32,658 nucleotides of DNA from Parvularia atlantis. Taxonomy: Eukaryota > Opisthokonta > Rotosphaerida. The stretch is taken from assembly GCA_943704415.1 (NCBI GenBank), contig CALSCO010000645.1, positions 1 through 32,658 on the forward strand. The letters run 5' to 3'. Shown piece by piece: positions 1 through 16,420 of the stretch; within the stretch, counting starts at the first letter, position 1; each line of letters starts with the position of its first letter. The position numbers were made by a program, and so were the translations under genes. The notes beneath the pieces were generated by a model, which saw only the letters and a list, made by a program, of their open reading frames with translations, made no database searches and had not been told where the DNA came from.

Positions 1-83
1 CCCCCCTCTCCCCTGCGCTTCTGTTTGCCGCGCGTCCTTCCTCTTCCCCGACGTGTACAGTTCGTCTCGATTTTGTCTTCGCG
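1..83 (+). promoter_or_regulatory. Upstream region of the coilin gene (window edge)
   Basis: The first 83 bases are C/T-rich and hold no credible coding exon. They directly precede the first ATG of the coilin gene, so they are probably its 5' UTR and proximal promoter, truncated by the window edge. No TATA box or CCAAT octamer is visible. Confidence 0.4.
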
Positions 84-1317
84 ATGCGCAGCGGCGGTGG
101 CGGCGGCGGCGGGGCGATCCGCGTCTACGTCTCGTTCGACGACCAGCCAGACGCGCTCGGCCCGGCGCTGGCGTCGCTCGTGACGCTGCACGGCGCGCCC
201 GTGGCGATGTGGGCGCACCAGATCGACGCGTTGCGTGGTCTGTGCTCTCTCGCGCGCACACGGCTCACGCTCGGCTCGGCCGCAGGACCGAGGCGCGCGG
301 GATGCGCCAGGCGCGGCACATCGCCGCCGACATCGTGCGCGCGTTCCGCCTGGTCAAGGCGTGCCCGCACGGCGTCGCCCTCGCGATCAACGGCGCGGGC
401 GTGCGGCCGCAGGAGCCGCCGAGCGTCTTCCGCGACAACGACGTCGTCCACGTGCGCCGCGTCGTCAGCCCCGATGCGGCCGCGCCGGCGCAAACGGCGG
501 CCGTGCCCGAGCCGACCGCGGGTCGCAAGCGCGTGCGCGGCAAGCGTGGCAAGCGCAGCCGGACTGCTGCTGCTGCTGCTGCGGCTGCTGCTCCGTCGGC
601 CTCGGCGCTCAAGGACGACGAGGATGAGGACGAGGACGAGGACGAGGATGAGGACGAGGACGAGGATGCGGAGGAGGACGATGATGCGGAGGAGGACGAG
701 GACATGGTAGCGACGCCCGCCAAGCCAGCGCCCGCCGCCCCAGCACCTGCCAAGCCCGTCCCCGCACCCACACCCGCCAAGCCAACGACGCCGATGCCGC
801 GCCCACCGCCAGCCGCCGCAGCACCGCCAGCAGCCGCACCAGCAGCCGCACTAGCAGCACGGCCACGCGCGACGGCTACCGACGACTTCCCGGCCGTGCA
901 CGATTTTGCGGCGCTGCCAAAGCTGACGACGACGCCCAAGGCCGGCATGCTCATTGCGTACAAGGCACACCGCCGCCCTGCTTGCGCCTCGCGCTGGGGC
1001 TGAACCCCCCTCGCGCGTGCAGGTGCTCGAGCTGTCGGCGACGTACCAACCCGTGATCAGCGACTTCAAGCTGGCACGCGTGGTCGCGTACGACGCCGCG
1101 CTGTCGCAGGTCACGCTCCGCCTCGCGCCGCAGTCGCGCCGCGTCGCCGCAAACGGGTGCGCCTGCCTGCCGTGGCGCGCTGTGGGGCCTGCTCTGATTG
1201 CCGCACAGCGCCAGACGCCGCTTCGAGCTCGACGACGGCAGCGGAGAAGCCGCGCCTGCCGAGCTGCCGGAGGTCGTTGCCGCCGCGCTCAACTCGCTCA
1301 TGGACGTGCGCACGGTC

Positions 1318-1320
<3 letters not shown>
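84..1320 (+). CDS. COIL: Coilin (Cajal body scaffold)
   Basis: Spliced exons 84-241, 286-964, 1023-1156 and 1209-1320 give 360 residues, an exact reading frame. The N-terminus (about residues 8-125) matches the coilin N-terminal self-association domain, including the conserved FRDNDVVHVR segment. A basic stretch (RKRVRGKRGKRSR) follows as a probable nuclear signal, then an Ala-rich and an Asp/Glu run and a Pro/Ala linker. The C-terminus carries the coilin Tudor-like fold: MLIAYK, then VLELSATYQPVISDFK. In known coilins this protein organises Cajal bodies and snRNP maturation in the nucleus. It is shorter than human coilin (576 aa), the shortening being in the disordered middle. Intron 2 (965-1022) has a GC donor after AAG; the homology is continuous across it. 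Convergent with the phosphatase downstream. Identification rests on both terminal domains. Confidence 0.86.

Positions 1321-1321
<1 letters not shown>

Positions 1322-1368
<47 letters not shown>
1322..1368. repeat. (GT)n microsatellite
   Basis: About 23 uninterrupted GT units begin one base after the TGA of the coilin gene, so they probably sit in its 3' UTR. The rest of the 192-bp gap to the convergent phosphatase stop (1321-1512) holds no coding signal I can see. Confidence 0.95.
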
Positions 1369-1374
<6 letters not shown>

Positions 1375-1512
1375 CGATAGACAAACATAGGCGCAGAGCA
1401 GCAAGCTTACAGACTGGTGTGAACTCTACCAGGGAGAATTTTTGGAGCGGGTGTCACGGTTCACCGACCTACTCGCCGGACGACTCGGTGAACTCATCGG
1501 CTGTGCCGCGCA

Positions 1513-4393
1513 TCAGCAATCGTGCGCTGCACCGCCGTGCTGCCACCACGCACCGTCCACTTCGTTGTCGCCGAGCGCCACACTTGTGTCGCGGTGCGCC
1601 AGGCCAAAGATGTCCTTGTCGGCCGACGGCGCCTCGATCGTCGGCTCGAGCTGCTCCTGCACAAACTGCGGCGGGGGCGTGGCCGGGCGCGACGACAGAT
1701 CTGCACGCGCCGTCAGTCCACGGCCCAGCAGGCCACCGCGCGCACCGATTGGCAGGCCCGTGCGCTCCGACATGGTCGAGGCGCCCGAGGACTGCGGCGA
1801 CGTCGGCGTCTTGGTCTGCGGCGTCCTTCAGTCCCGTCGCGCGCAAAAGGGCACGTGCGCACCCCGGATGGCACCGACAGCAGCGTGGCGGAGGACGAGG
1901 GCGAGAGCGATGCCGCAGTGGTCGGCAGGCCCTGCTGCTGCAGCTGAAGCACGAGTACCGAGAGGTTGTCGTGGCTGCCCTGCGCGTACGCCTGGGCGCA
2001 GACGCGGCTCGGCTCGGCGCTCTGCGTGCACACACACGCGCATCAGCCAGGCCCTGCCAGCACAGGCCGCACGTGCGCACCCGCCGCAGGATGTTGCCGA
2101 TGGCGTCGTTTGTGAGCACGTCAAAAATGCCGTCGCACCCGAGCAGCAGGTACATGTCGTCCTTGCTGTCGTGCGCGCACGCCCGTCAGCACCAGCGTGC
2201 CCGGCTGAGCGCCGCCACGCACGTGAACGCGTGCTCGGTCACGTCCGGCACGGGCGACACAAACGGTTGGAAGTGCTTGTCGCCGAGCGAGCGCGCGAGG
2301 TTGATCATGAGCCTGCGCGCTCTCCCGTCAGCCGCGCCATGCGGGCAGAGCAGCGGGGCCTCGCACCCGTCCACGTCGATGCGCTCGTTGCGGATCACGC
2401 CGCCCGCGTCCTTAATGCGCATCGCCTCGGCCTCGTCTGTGACCTTGTGGTCGACCGTGAGCGCCTGCTGCGACGTCGTACTGACGAGGACAGCGCGGCA
2501 GTCGCCCGCGTTGGCGATGTACATCTTGTTGCGCCTGATCACGATGACCTGGGCGCACGCACGGCGCTCAGCAGCGCAGCACCAGCAGACCCCGCAGCGA
2601 CGCACCAGCGCAGTCGAGCCGCACGAGTTGGCCCACGGCTCCGCGACCAGGCGGCGCTGGGCCTCGGCAAACGACTCGATGAGGCACTTTTGCATGTCGC
2701 GGTTGACCTACAGGCGCCATTAGCACCGCGTCCAAACACTGCGCGGTTTCGCATGCCTTGCGCGTGATGTACTGCGCCTCCATGATCGCGCGAAAGTTCT
2801 GCCCGAGCCACGTCGATACGGCCCTGCACACACGCGCGCGCTGAGCAGCGCGCGACGTCGGCACATCAACACGCACTTTCCGCCGTGCCCGTCAAAGATC
2901 GCGACCATCATGTCGCCCATCCCGTGCTTGAGGTTGCGGTCAAACACGAGCACGTCCTCCATGTACTTGCGGTCGCCGGACGACTGTGCGCGTGGTGAGC
3001 GGCCGGGCGAGCGTGGGTGAGGCCACGACGCACCTGGTATATCCGCACGCAGTACGTCAGGCCGAGGTTGTGCGGGAAGGGCGACTTGTCACCGAGAATC
3101 GACAGCCACTGCGGCGCGCGAGTACGCGTGAGCAACCTACGCGCACGCGGAAAGCGGAAAGACCACGCACGCGAAAGTACACAAACTGCTCCTGCTCGGC
3201 TGCGAGTAGCTGCAGCATCGGGCGCACGAGGCGCTGCTTCTTCGGCTACAAGCAGGGGGCAGGTCAGCGCACCACGCACGCGCCTCGTGCCTCGGTGCGC
3301 ACCCCAAAGAGGCCGCGCAGCCGGGCCATGAACGTGCCACGGCGCTCGTTGTCGCTCACGACGCTCATCATCTGGTGATCCGCGAGCGCCTTTGCCTCTG
3401 CGGTGAGCGCGCGCTCCCCTGCCAGTGTGCAACCGCGCGCACCATGTCCTCGGCGTCAGCGTCGTCGCAGTCGCCGTTGATCATGTCGAGCGCAGCCGTC
3501 TTGGCGTCGGTGAAAGGGTTGCTGAAGGGCGTCATGTCGACAAAGAGCGCAGCCTTGTGCGTGGCTATGGCGGCAGCAGGCGAGCGCTCAGCCGGGGGCC
3601 GAGTGCGTGGAGGTGTGTGTGCGCACCGGGGCCCTCGGGGATGGCGAAGCGGAACGTGCGCACGTCGTTCGGGCTGAGCCGGAACGAGATGCTGCGCGTG
3701 CAGACAGAGAAGTGAGCCATCCGCGTGTGCACGCGCGCCCGCAGTGCCGCACGCACGCGGCGCTGACGTCGAGCGTGAGCGGGGCGACGCTGCGGAGGCG
3801 CCGTATCTCGCTGATGAGCACGGTCTTGCGCGCGCAGATGAGCGCGAGGTCGTCGGGCTCGCCGGGGCCGCAGGCGATGCACACGACGCTGTCCCAGAAC
3901 GGGCTGACGGTGATGCGCTCGATCGCGGCGAGCTCGAGCTGCGCGTGTCGCACGCTCAGCACACGCCGCGCAGACGAAGACGGCGGCGACGACGACGACG
4001 ACGACGACGCACCTTGCGCTCGCACCGGTTCGTGCACTGCGTGAGGACGTACAGGTGCGACGCCGTGAGCGCGACAACGCGCGTGACGGGCAGCCCGTTG
4101 CCGTTGACGCGCAGCAGCGCCGCGACGTGCACCACGCCGTCGCCGTGCGCGAGTTCCCCCGGCAGCTGCGTGCCGCGCAGCACGCCCCGCGTGCTGTTGC
4201 CGTGCGCCTTGGGCGACATCGGCGACGCCGCGCTGCTGCTGCCGCTGTCGTCGTCGAGCGACGGCGACCGCCGCAGCTTGCGCCCGTCGTACAGATCGCC
4301 CTCGACCGACGTCGGCGCGTGCGCCATCGGGGCGGCCGCGGGCTGCGCGAGGCGGGGGACGGGCGCGGCGACGGCGGGGCTGCTGGCGGGCAT
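1513..4393 (-). CDS. PP2C-family Ser/Thr phosphatase with N-terminal TH1/PH-like domain
   Basis: Fifteen exons (high to low: 4393-4013, 3938-3757, 3691-3627, 3564-3443, 3395-3303, 3245-3171, 3108-3034, 2983-2877, 2823-2757, 2707-2606, 2548-2367, 2312-2223, 2165-2081, 2021-1863, 1815-1513) give 695 residues in one frame. Residues about 310-580 are a PP2C catalytic domain with the metal-binding residues intact: DRKYMED, IFDGHGGK, GCDGIFDV and GSHDNLS. Dephosphorylation of phospho-Ser/Thr is therefore expected. Residues about 85-210 resemble the membrane-binding TH1 domain of class I myosins or a PH-like fold (VVALTASHLYVL, ITVSPFWDSV, VRTFRF); this is a weaker call. The linker and Ser/Pro-rich tail are not recognised. 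Intron 2708-2756 has a GC donor. The acceptor at 3396 (AGAG) is my choice to keep frame. Confidence 0.92.
3988..4010. repeat. (GAC)n run inside a phosphatase intron
   Basis: Seven to eight GAC units lie on the + strand, so GTC in the sense of the gene, directly after the donor of intron 3939-4012 of the phosphatase gene. The intron is otherwise normal. Confidence 0.9.
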
Positions 4394-4621
4394 TCGTCTG
4401 AAAGCGGGCGTCAGTCACCGTCTGCGCCGACGACGAGCGCACGACAGCGAGCAGCAACGAGAAGGACGAGAGGCGGGACGGACGGGCACGCGCGCGAGGG
4501 ACACGAGGCCGGACAGGGGCAAGCGGAAGTGCGGGCGCAGGGGCGACCAGAAACGTGCCGCCGGAATTGCATCACGCTGGCCAATCAGAACAGCGAGCTT
4601 GGCGGCGCTCCATGAACTCAC
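4394..4621 (-). promoter_or_regulatory. Phosphatase 5' region with CCAAT octamer
   Basis: This 228-bp gap between the ankyrin gene stop and the phosphatase start has no coding exon. It holds CCAATCAG at 4581-4588 on the + strand and the probable leader intron. CCAAT boxes bound by NF-Y/HAP work in either orientation. Transcription of the phosphatase must start within or near this interval. Confidence 0.5.
4398..4442 (-). other. Probable 5' UTR intron of the phosphatase gene
   Basis: A 45-nt segment with donor GTGCGC, a CTGAC branch-like element and a TTTCAG acceptor ends four bases before the ATG at 4393. It matches the coding introns in size and signals. No coding exon joins upstream in frame, so it is best read as a leader intron. 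Confidence 0.6.
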
Positions 4622-5946
4622 TCATGAACCTACCGGTGCTTGCAGGCGCGCGATGTCGTCGAGTATCCTGCGCACGAGAGTTAGCGTCGCGACAGCGCGC
4701 CCGCGACAGCGTACCCGGACGAGGCCGCGTCGTTTGAAGGCAGGCGCGACACGAGCTCCTCGACAAACGCGGCCGTGACCGTCTCGGGCGGGACGCGGCA
4801 CGCGCGCGCGACGAGCGTCCGCGCCGCCGCCCAGCCGCGGTCGGCGTCGTCGTGCCGCGACACGACGATGCGGATGCCCGTCACGCCCGGGCCAAGCCCG
4901 GCGCTCGCATCGTCCGTGTGGCTGCGCGCGCGCTTCTTGGCCTCGCGCGCGCCCCGCAGCGATGCAGGGCTCAAGGCTGTGCGCACGCGCGCATGTCAGC
5001 ATCCGTGCCTATCTGCCCGCACCACGCCGCGCACGCTTCGAGGCGACGAGGGGCCTGCGTGTCGCGTCAGCAAGCAGCCCATTGCAACATGCACAGCGCG
5101 CACCGCGTCTCGAGTAGCGCCGGGTCGTCTGGCCGCAGCATGTGCCGGAAGTCGACCAGCGCGAGGTCCCACGGGATGCGCCCGTCCTGATCCGGCAGGT
5201 CGAGGCGCGCGCGCGTGAGCACGAGCAGGCGGATGAGCGTCGGGTTGGACGCGGCGCCGGCGTAGTGCAGCGCGGTGCGGCCGTTCTGGCGGTGGGGTGC
5301 GCACGTTCAGCGACTGGGCACACACAGCAGCGACGCGCCGCCACCACCTGGTCCACCGCGTTCACGTCCACGTGCAGCCGCCCGGCCAGGTGCTCGGCGA
5401 GGATGACCGTTGCGTAGTAGCTGGACATCGTCTGGCGCTGCAGGTTCGTGCCGGCGTTGACGATGCCGCTGCGTGCACGCGGCCGTGAGCCACTCACACG
5501 CACGGCCCGAGCGCGCGCACTAGATGCACGCCGTCAGCGGCGTCTGGCGCAGCGGCCCGCCGATCTCGTTGAGGCACGCGCGCAGCAGGTGCAGCACGCG
5601 CGGGAACGTGCGCAGCCGGTACGCGTCGCGCGCGCTGACGACTGCGGCACGCGCGTCAGGCCGATCGATGACTGCACGTGCGTGCGGGCCACGCACTGCG
5701 GTGCAGCGCCGTCTCGTCCACGCCGCCGGCGCCGCGCACGGTCGGGCGGATGCCGCGGACGAGGAGCAGCTCGATCGCCTCGGGCACGGCGATGGCGGCG
5801 GCGGCGTTGAGCAGCGTCGCGGCGGCCACGGGATGCGCGTTCCAGTCGGGCACGCCGAGCAGCTCGGCCTCGGCCTGCGCCCAGTCGGCGCGCTGCAGGC
5901 ACGCCGAGATGGACGAGACGGCGACGGCGAGGGCGGCCTCTGCCAT
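4622..5946 (-). CDS. Ankyrin-repeat protein, function unknown
   Basis: Exons 5946-5697, 5641-5521, 5468-5348, 5285-5095, 5054-5023, 4976-4715 and 4667-4622 give 340 residues in frame. Residues about 10-200 form ankyrin-type helical repeats; the clearest are VDETALHR, RQTPLTACIYG and NGRTALHYAG followed by LIRLLVLTRARLDLPDQDG. A basic segment (KRARR, REAKKRARS) about residues 230-255 could be a nuclear localisation signal. The C-terminal 80 residues (ending ILDDIARLQAPVGS) match no family I recognise. The last intron (4668-4714, donor GTACGC) has the in-frame stop TAA in its middle, so a shorter product ending at 4681 would result if it were retained. The ATG lies 67 bp from the divergent citrate synthase-like gene. 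Partners of the repeats cannot be inferred. Confidence 0.82.
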
Positions 5947-6013
5947 AGGCTGTGACGTAAAACGCGCTGATTGGTCGTGACGTCAGACACCGCGCGCCAA
6001 TCAGAGCGCGCGG
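5947..6013. promoter_or_regulatory. Compact symmetric bidirectional promoter (CCAAT + CRE)
   Basis: Only 67 bp separate the start codons of the ankyrin gene (-) and the citrate synthase-like gene (+). Within them lie CTGATTGG at 5967-5974 and its exact inverse CCAATCAG at 5997-6004, a full CRE/ATF palindrome TGACGTCA at 5978-5985 between them, and a related TGACGTAA at 5953-5960. CCAAT boxes are bound by NF-Y/HAP complexes and TGACGTCA by bZIP factors. Shared control of both genes is inferred from the symmetry. Confidence 0.8.
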
Positions 6014-7702
6014 ATGCGCCGCAGCATCGAGCTGAGGCTCCGCGGCGGCGGCGCCGAGCAGGCCGTGGCCGTGCCGGTCGAGGGCGGCGTCGTGCCGGCC
6101 GCCGCGATCCGCCAGCTGCTCGTGCGCGGCGCCGACGGTGAGCACGGCCTGCGCCTGTTCGACCCGGGCTTTGCAAACACGGTCGTGTGCCGCTCGCGCA
6201 TCTGCGCCGTCGACGTCGCGCACGGCACGATCCGCTACCGCGGGTACCTCCTGGACGACCTCGTCGCGCACTCGAGCTTCCTCGAGGTCGCGTTCCTGCT
6301 GCTGCACGGCGAGCTGCCGACGCGCGTGCGTCCCGTGCGCGACCTCGATCAGCTGCTGACTACTGATCAGTGGCGCGCACACGCAGGACCAGCTCGCGTT
6401 CTTCACCTCGCGCGTCATGCACCACACGTTCGTGCACAACGACGAGCTGCGCCAGCTCGAGACGTTCCGCTACGACGCGCACCCGATGGGTATGCTCGTC
6501 GCGACCATCGCCGCGCTCTCCGTCTCGCACCCGGACGCCAACCCGGCCGCCGTCGGCCCGGGCGTCTACCGCACGCCCGAGGCGCGCAACAAGCAGATCT
6601 ACCGCCTCCTCGGCAAGCTGCCCACGCTCGCCGCGTGCATCTTCCGGCACCACATCGGCCGGTGCGGGCGCGGCATCAGCACGCGTTGCCTGACCTGCTC
6701 GCGCGCACGCCAAGGCCCTTCAACACGCCCGACAGCAGCCTCGGCTACACCGAGAACCTGCTGTACATGATGGACCGCCTCTCGGACGTGATCTACCGCC
6801 CGGACGCGCGCATCAGCCGCGTGCGCCCTGTTTGCCTTCCTGCCTCACTGCAACGCTCACGCGCCGCCACGCACCAGGCCCTCGACAGGCTCTTCATCAT
6901 CTTGGCCGAGCACGGCGCGGCCACGTCCACCATCGGCTTTCGCCACCTCGCCTCGGCCGGCACTGACCCGTACACGGCCGTCTCGGGCGCGCTTGGGTGC
7001 CTCTACGGCGAGCGGCGCAGCAACGCCGTGATGCACTTGCTCGAGCGTATCGGCTCGGTCGACCACGTCGCCGCGCTCGTCGACGGTGTCAGCGCCGACC
7101 GCACCGCCGAGCTCGTCGGCTTTGGCCACGTCGTCTACGCGCACCGGCAGGACCCGCGCTCGGCCATGGTGAAGCAAATCCTGCTCGAGGTAGCGTGCCG
7201 CACGCGCTTCTGCCGAGTACGCTCTCACCATGAGCGGCAGATGATTGACCTGCTAGGTCAGGACCGCCTCGTCACGATCGGCTTCCGCCTCGAGGAGGCC
7301 GTGCTGCAGCGCGTCGAGCTGCTCGAGCGCGGGCTGTACCCCAACGTCGACTTTTACACGGCCCTGCTCTTCCACGTCCTCGGCTTCCCGACCGAGATGT
7401 TCCCAGTGCTCGCAGCCGTGCCGCGCGTCGCCGGCTGGCTCGCGCACTGGCTGGAGCAGCTCGACGACCCAGACACGCGCATCTTCCGTCCGCGACTGGT
7501 GCGCCCGCGCTCGCGCTCGTGCGCCTTGCGATCGCCCTGCTTGACGCCGCGGCGACCCGAACAGATCTACGAGGGCCACCAGCGGCGCCCCTATATCGAC
7601 ATACGCACGCGCCCGCCCGCCAACGTCGACCTCGAGGGCGAGTCAATCCGCAGCGACCCCGAGGCGGCCAAGCGCCGCCAGACGGGCATGACGGCGCCGT
7701 GA
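6014..7702 (+). CDS. Citrate synthase-like protein lacking the HGGAN motif
   Basis: Exons 6014-6325, 6387-6661, 6713-6830, 6878-7189, 7241-7498 and 7565-7702 give 470 residues in frame. Family features run along the whole length: DPGFANT, RYRGYLLDDL, HPMGMLVA, HPDANPAAVG, PFNTPDSSLGYTENLLYM, GFGH, LYPNVDFY and VAGWLAHW. It resembles the peroxisomal/bacterial type more than the classical mitochondrial type. Citrate synthase condenses oxaloacetate with acetyl-CoA. The histidine of GFGH and the aspartate of NVDFY are kept. However, where the family has LYGPLHGGANEAV this protein has LYGERRSNAV, three residues shorter and without the catalytic histidine (His274 in pig numbering). HELNxST is also changed to HGAATST. 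I see no clear targeting peptide or PTS1. It may be an inactive or repurposed paralogue. Confidence 0.88.
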   Translation: MRRSIELRLRGGGAEQAVAVPVEGGVVPAAAIRQLLVRGADGEHGLRLFDPGFANTVVCRSRICAVDVAHGTIRYRGYLLDDLVAHSSFLEVAFLLLHGELPTRVRPVRDLDQLLTTDQWRAHAGPARVLHLARHAPHVRAQRRAAPARDVPLRRAPDGYARRDHRRALRLAPGRQPGRRRPGRLPHARGAQQADLPPPRQAAHARRVHLPAPHRPVRARHQHALPDLLARTPRPFNTPDSSLGYTENLLYMMDRLSDVIYRPDARISRVRPVCLPASLQRSRAATHQALDRLFIILAEHGAATSTIGFRHLASAGTDPYTAVSGALGCLYGERRSNAVMHLLERIGSVDHVAALVDGVSADRTAELVGFGHVVYAHRQDPRSAMVKQILLEVACRTRFCRVRSHHERQMIDLLGQDRLVTIGFRLEEAVLQRVELLERGLYPNVDFYTALLFHVLGFPTEMFPVLAAVPRVAGWLAHWLEQLDDPDTRIFRPRLVRPRSRSCALRSPCLTPRRPEQIYEGHQRRPYIDIRTRPPANVDLEGESIRSDPEAAKRRQTGMTAP

Positions 7703-7745
7703 CGACCGTTCATGTGTACATCTGCAAGCGAGCCACACAACAACA
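7703..7745. other. 43-bp tail-to-tail gap
   Basis: Only 43 bp lie between the stop of the citrate synthase-like gene and the stop of the XMAP215 gene. The 3' UTRs of the two genes almost certainly overlap as antisense RNA. No terminator-like structure is evident. Confidence 0.6.
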
Positions 7746-16164
<8,419 letters not shown>

Positions 16165-16420
16165 CCTTGGGCGCGGCGGCGGCTGCGTGGGACGTGCGTG
16201 CGGCGTCAAAGTCGCGGTTCGAAGGCAAGGCGCGCGGGCGAAGCGCTCGTCTGGGAACCGTAACTGGCCACCATGGCGGCTAATACGCCTTGATGAGACG
16301 CTCGTATTGCAATCATGGCTGACATTACGCCTGGCTGGGATCAGCGGCACTGCAGTGTGGCTGCTGCACGCGTGGCTAGGAGGCGCGATTTCACAGCGTG
16401 GCGGTTGTAGTGTGACAGCG
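16165..16420. promoter_or_regulatory. Divergent promoter of XMAP215 and SCYL1 genes
   Basis: These 256 bp between two start codons have lower GC content than the flanking genes and no coding exon I can support. They contain a short imperfect direct repeat (TACGCCTTG at 16287 and TACGCCTGG near 16325) and GCCACCATGGCGGC near 16267. There is no CCAAT octamer. Confidence 0.5.

Noticed and set aside
1322-1368. CRISPR-like or telomere-like repeat
   Set aside because: It is a simple GT microsatellite without spacers or telomeric units.
954-2723. A long + strand open frame of almost 590 codons spanning the coilin 3' end and the phosphatase gene
   Set aside because: Its protein is low-complexity Arg/Ala/Pro without motifs and runs antisense to a clear PP2C gene. 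Long spurious frames are expected at this GC content.
16250-16300. YY1-like GCCACCATGGCGGC element as a promoter signal
   Set aside because: Short, GC-rich and seen once; likely chance in this composition and there is no independent support for YY1-type factors here.
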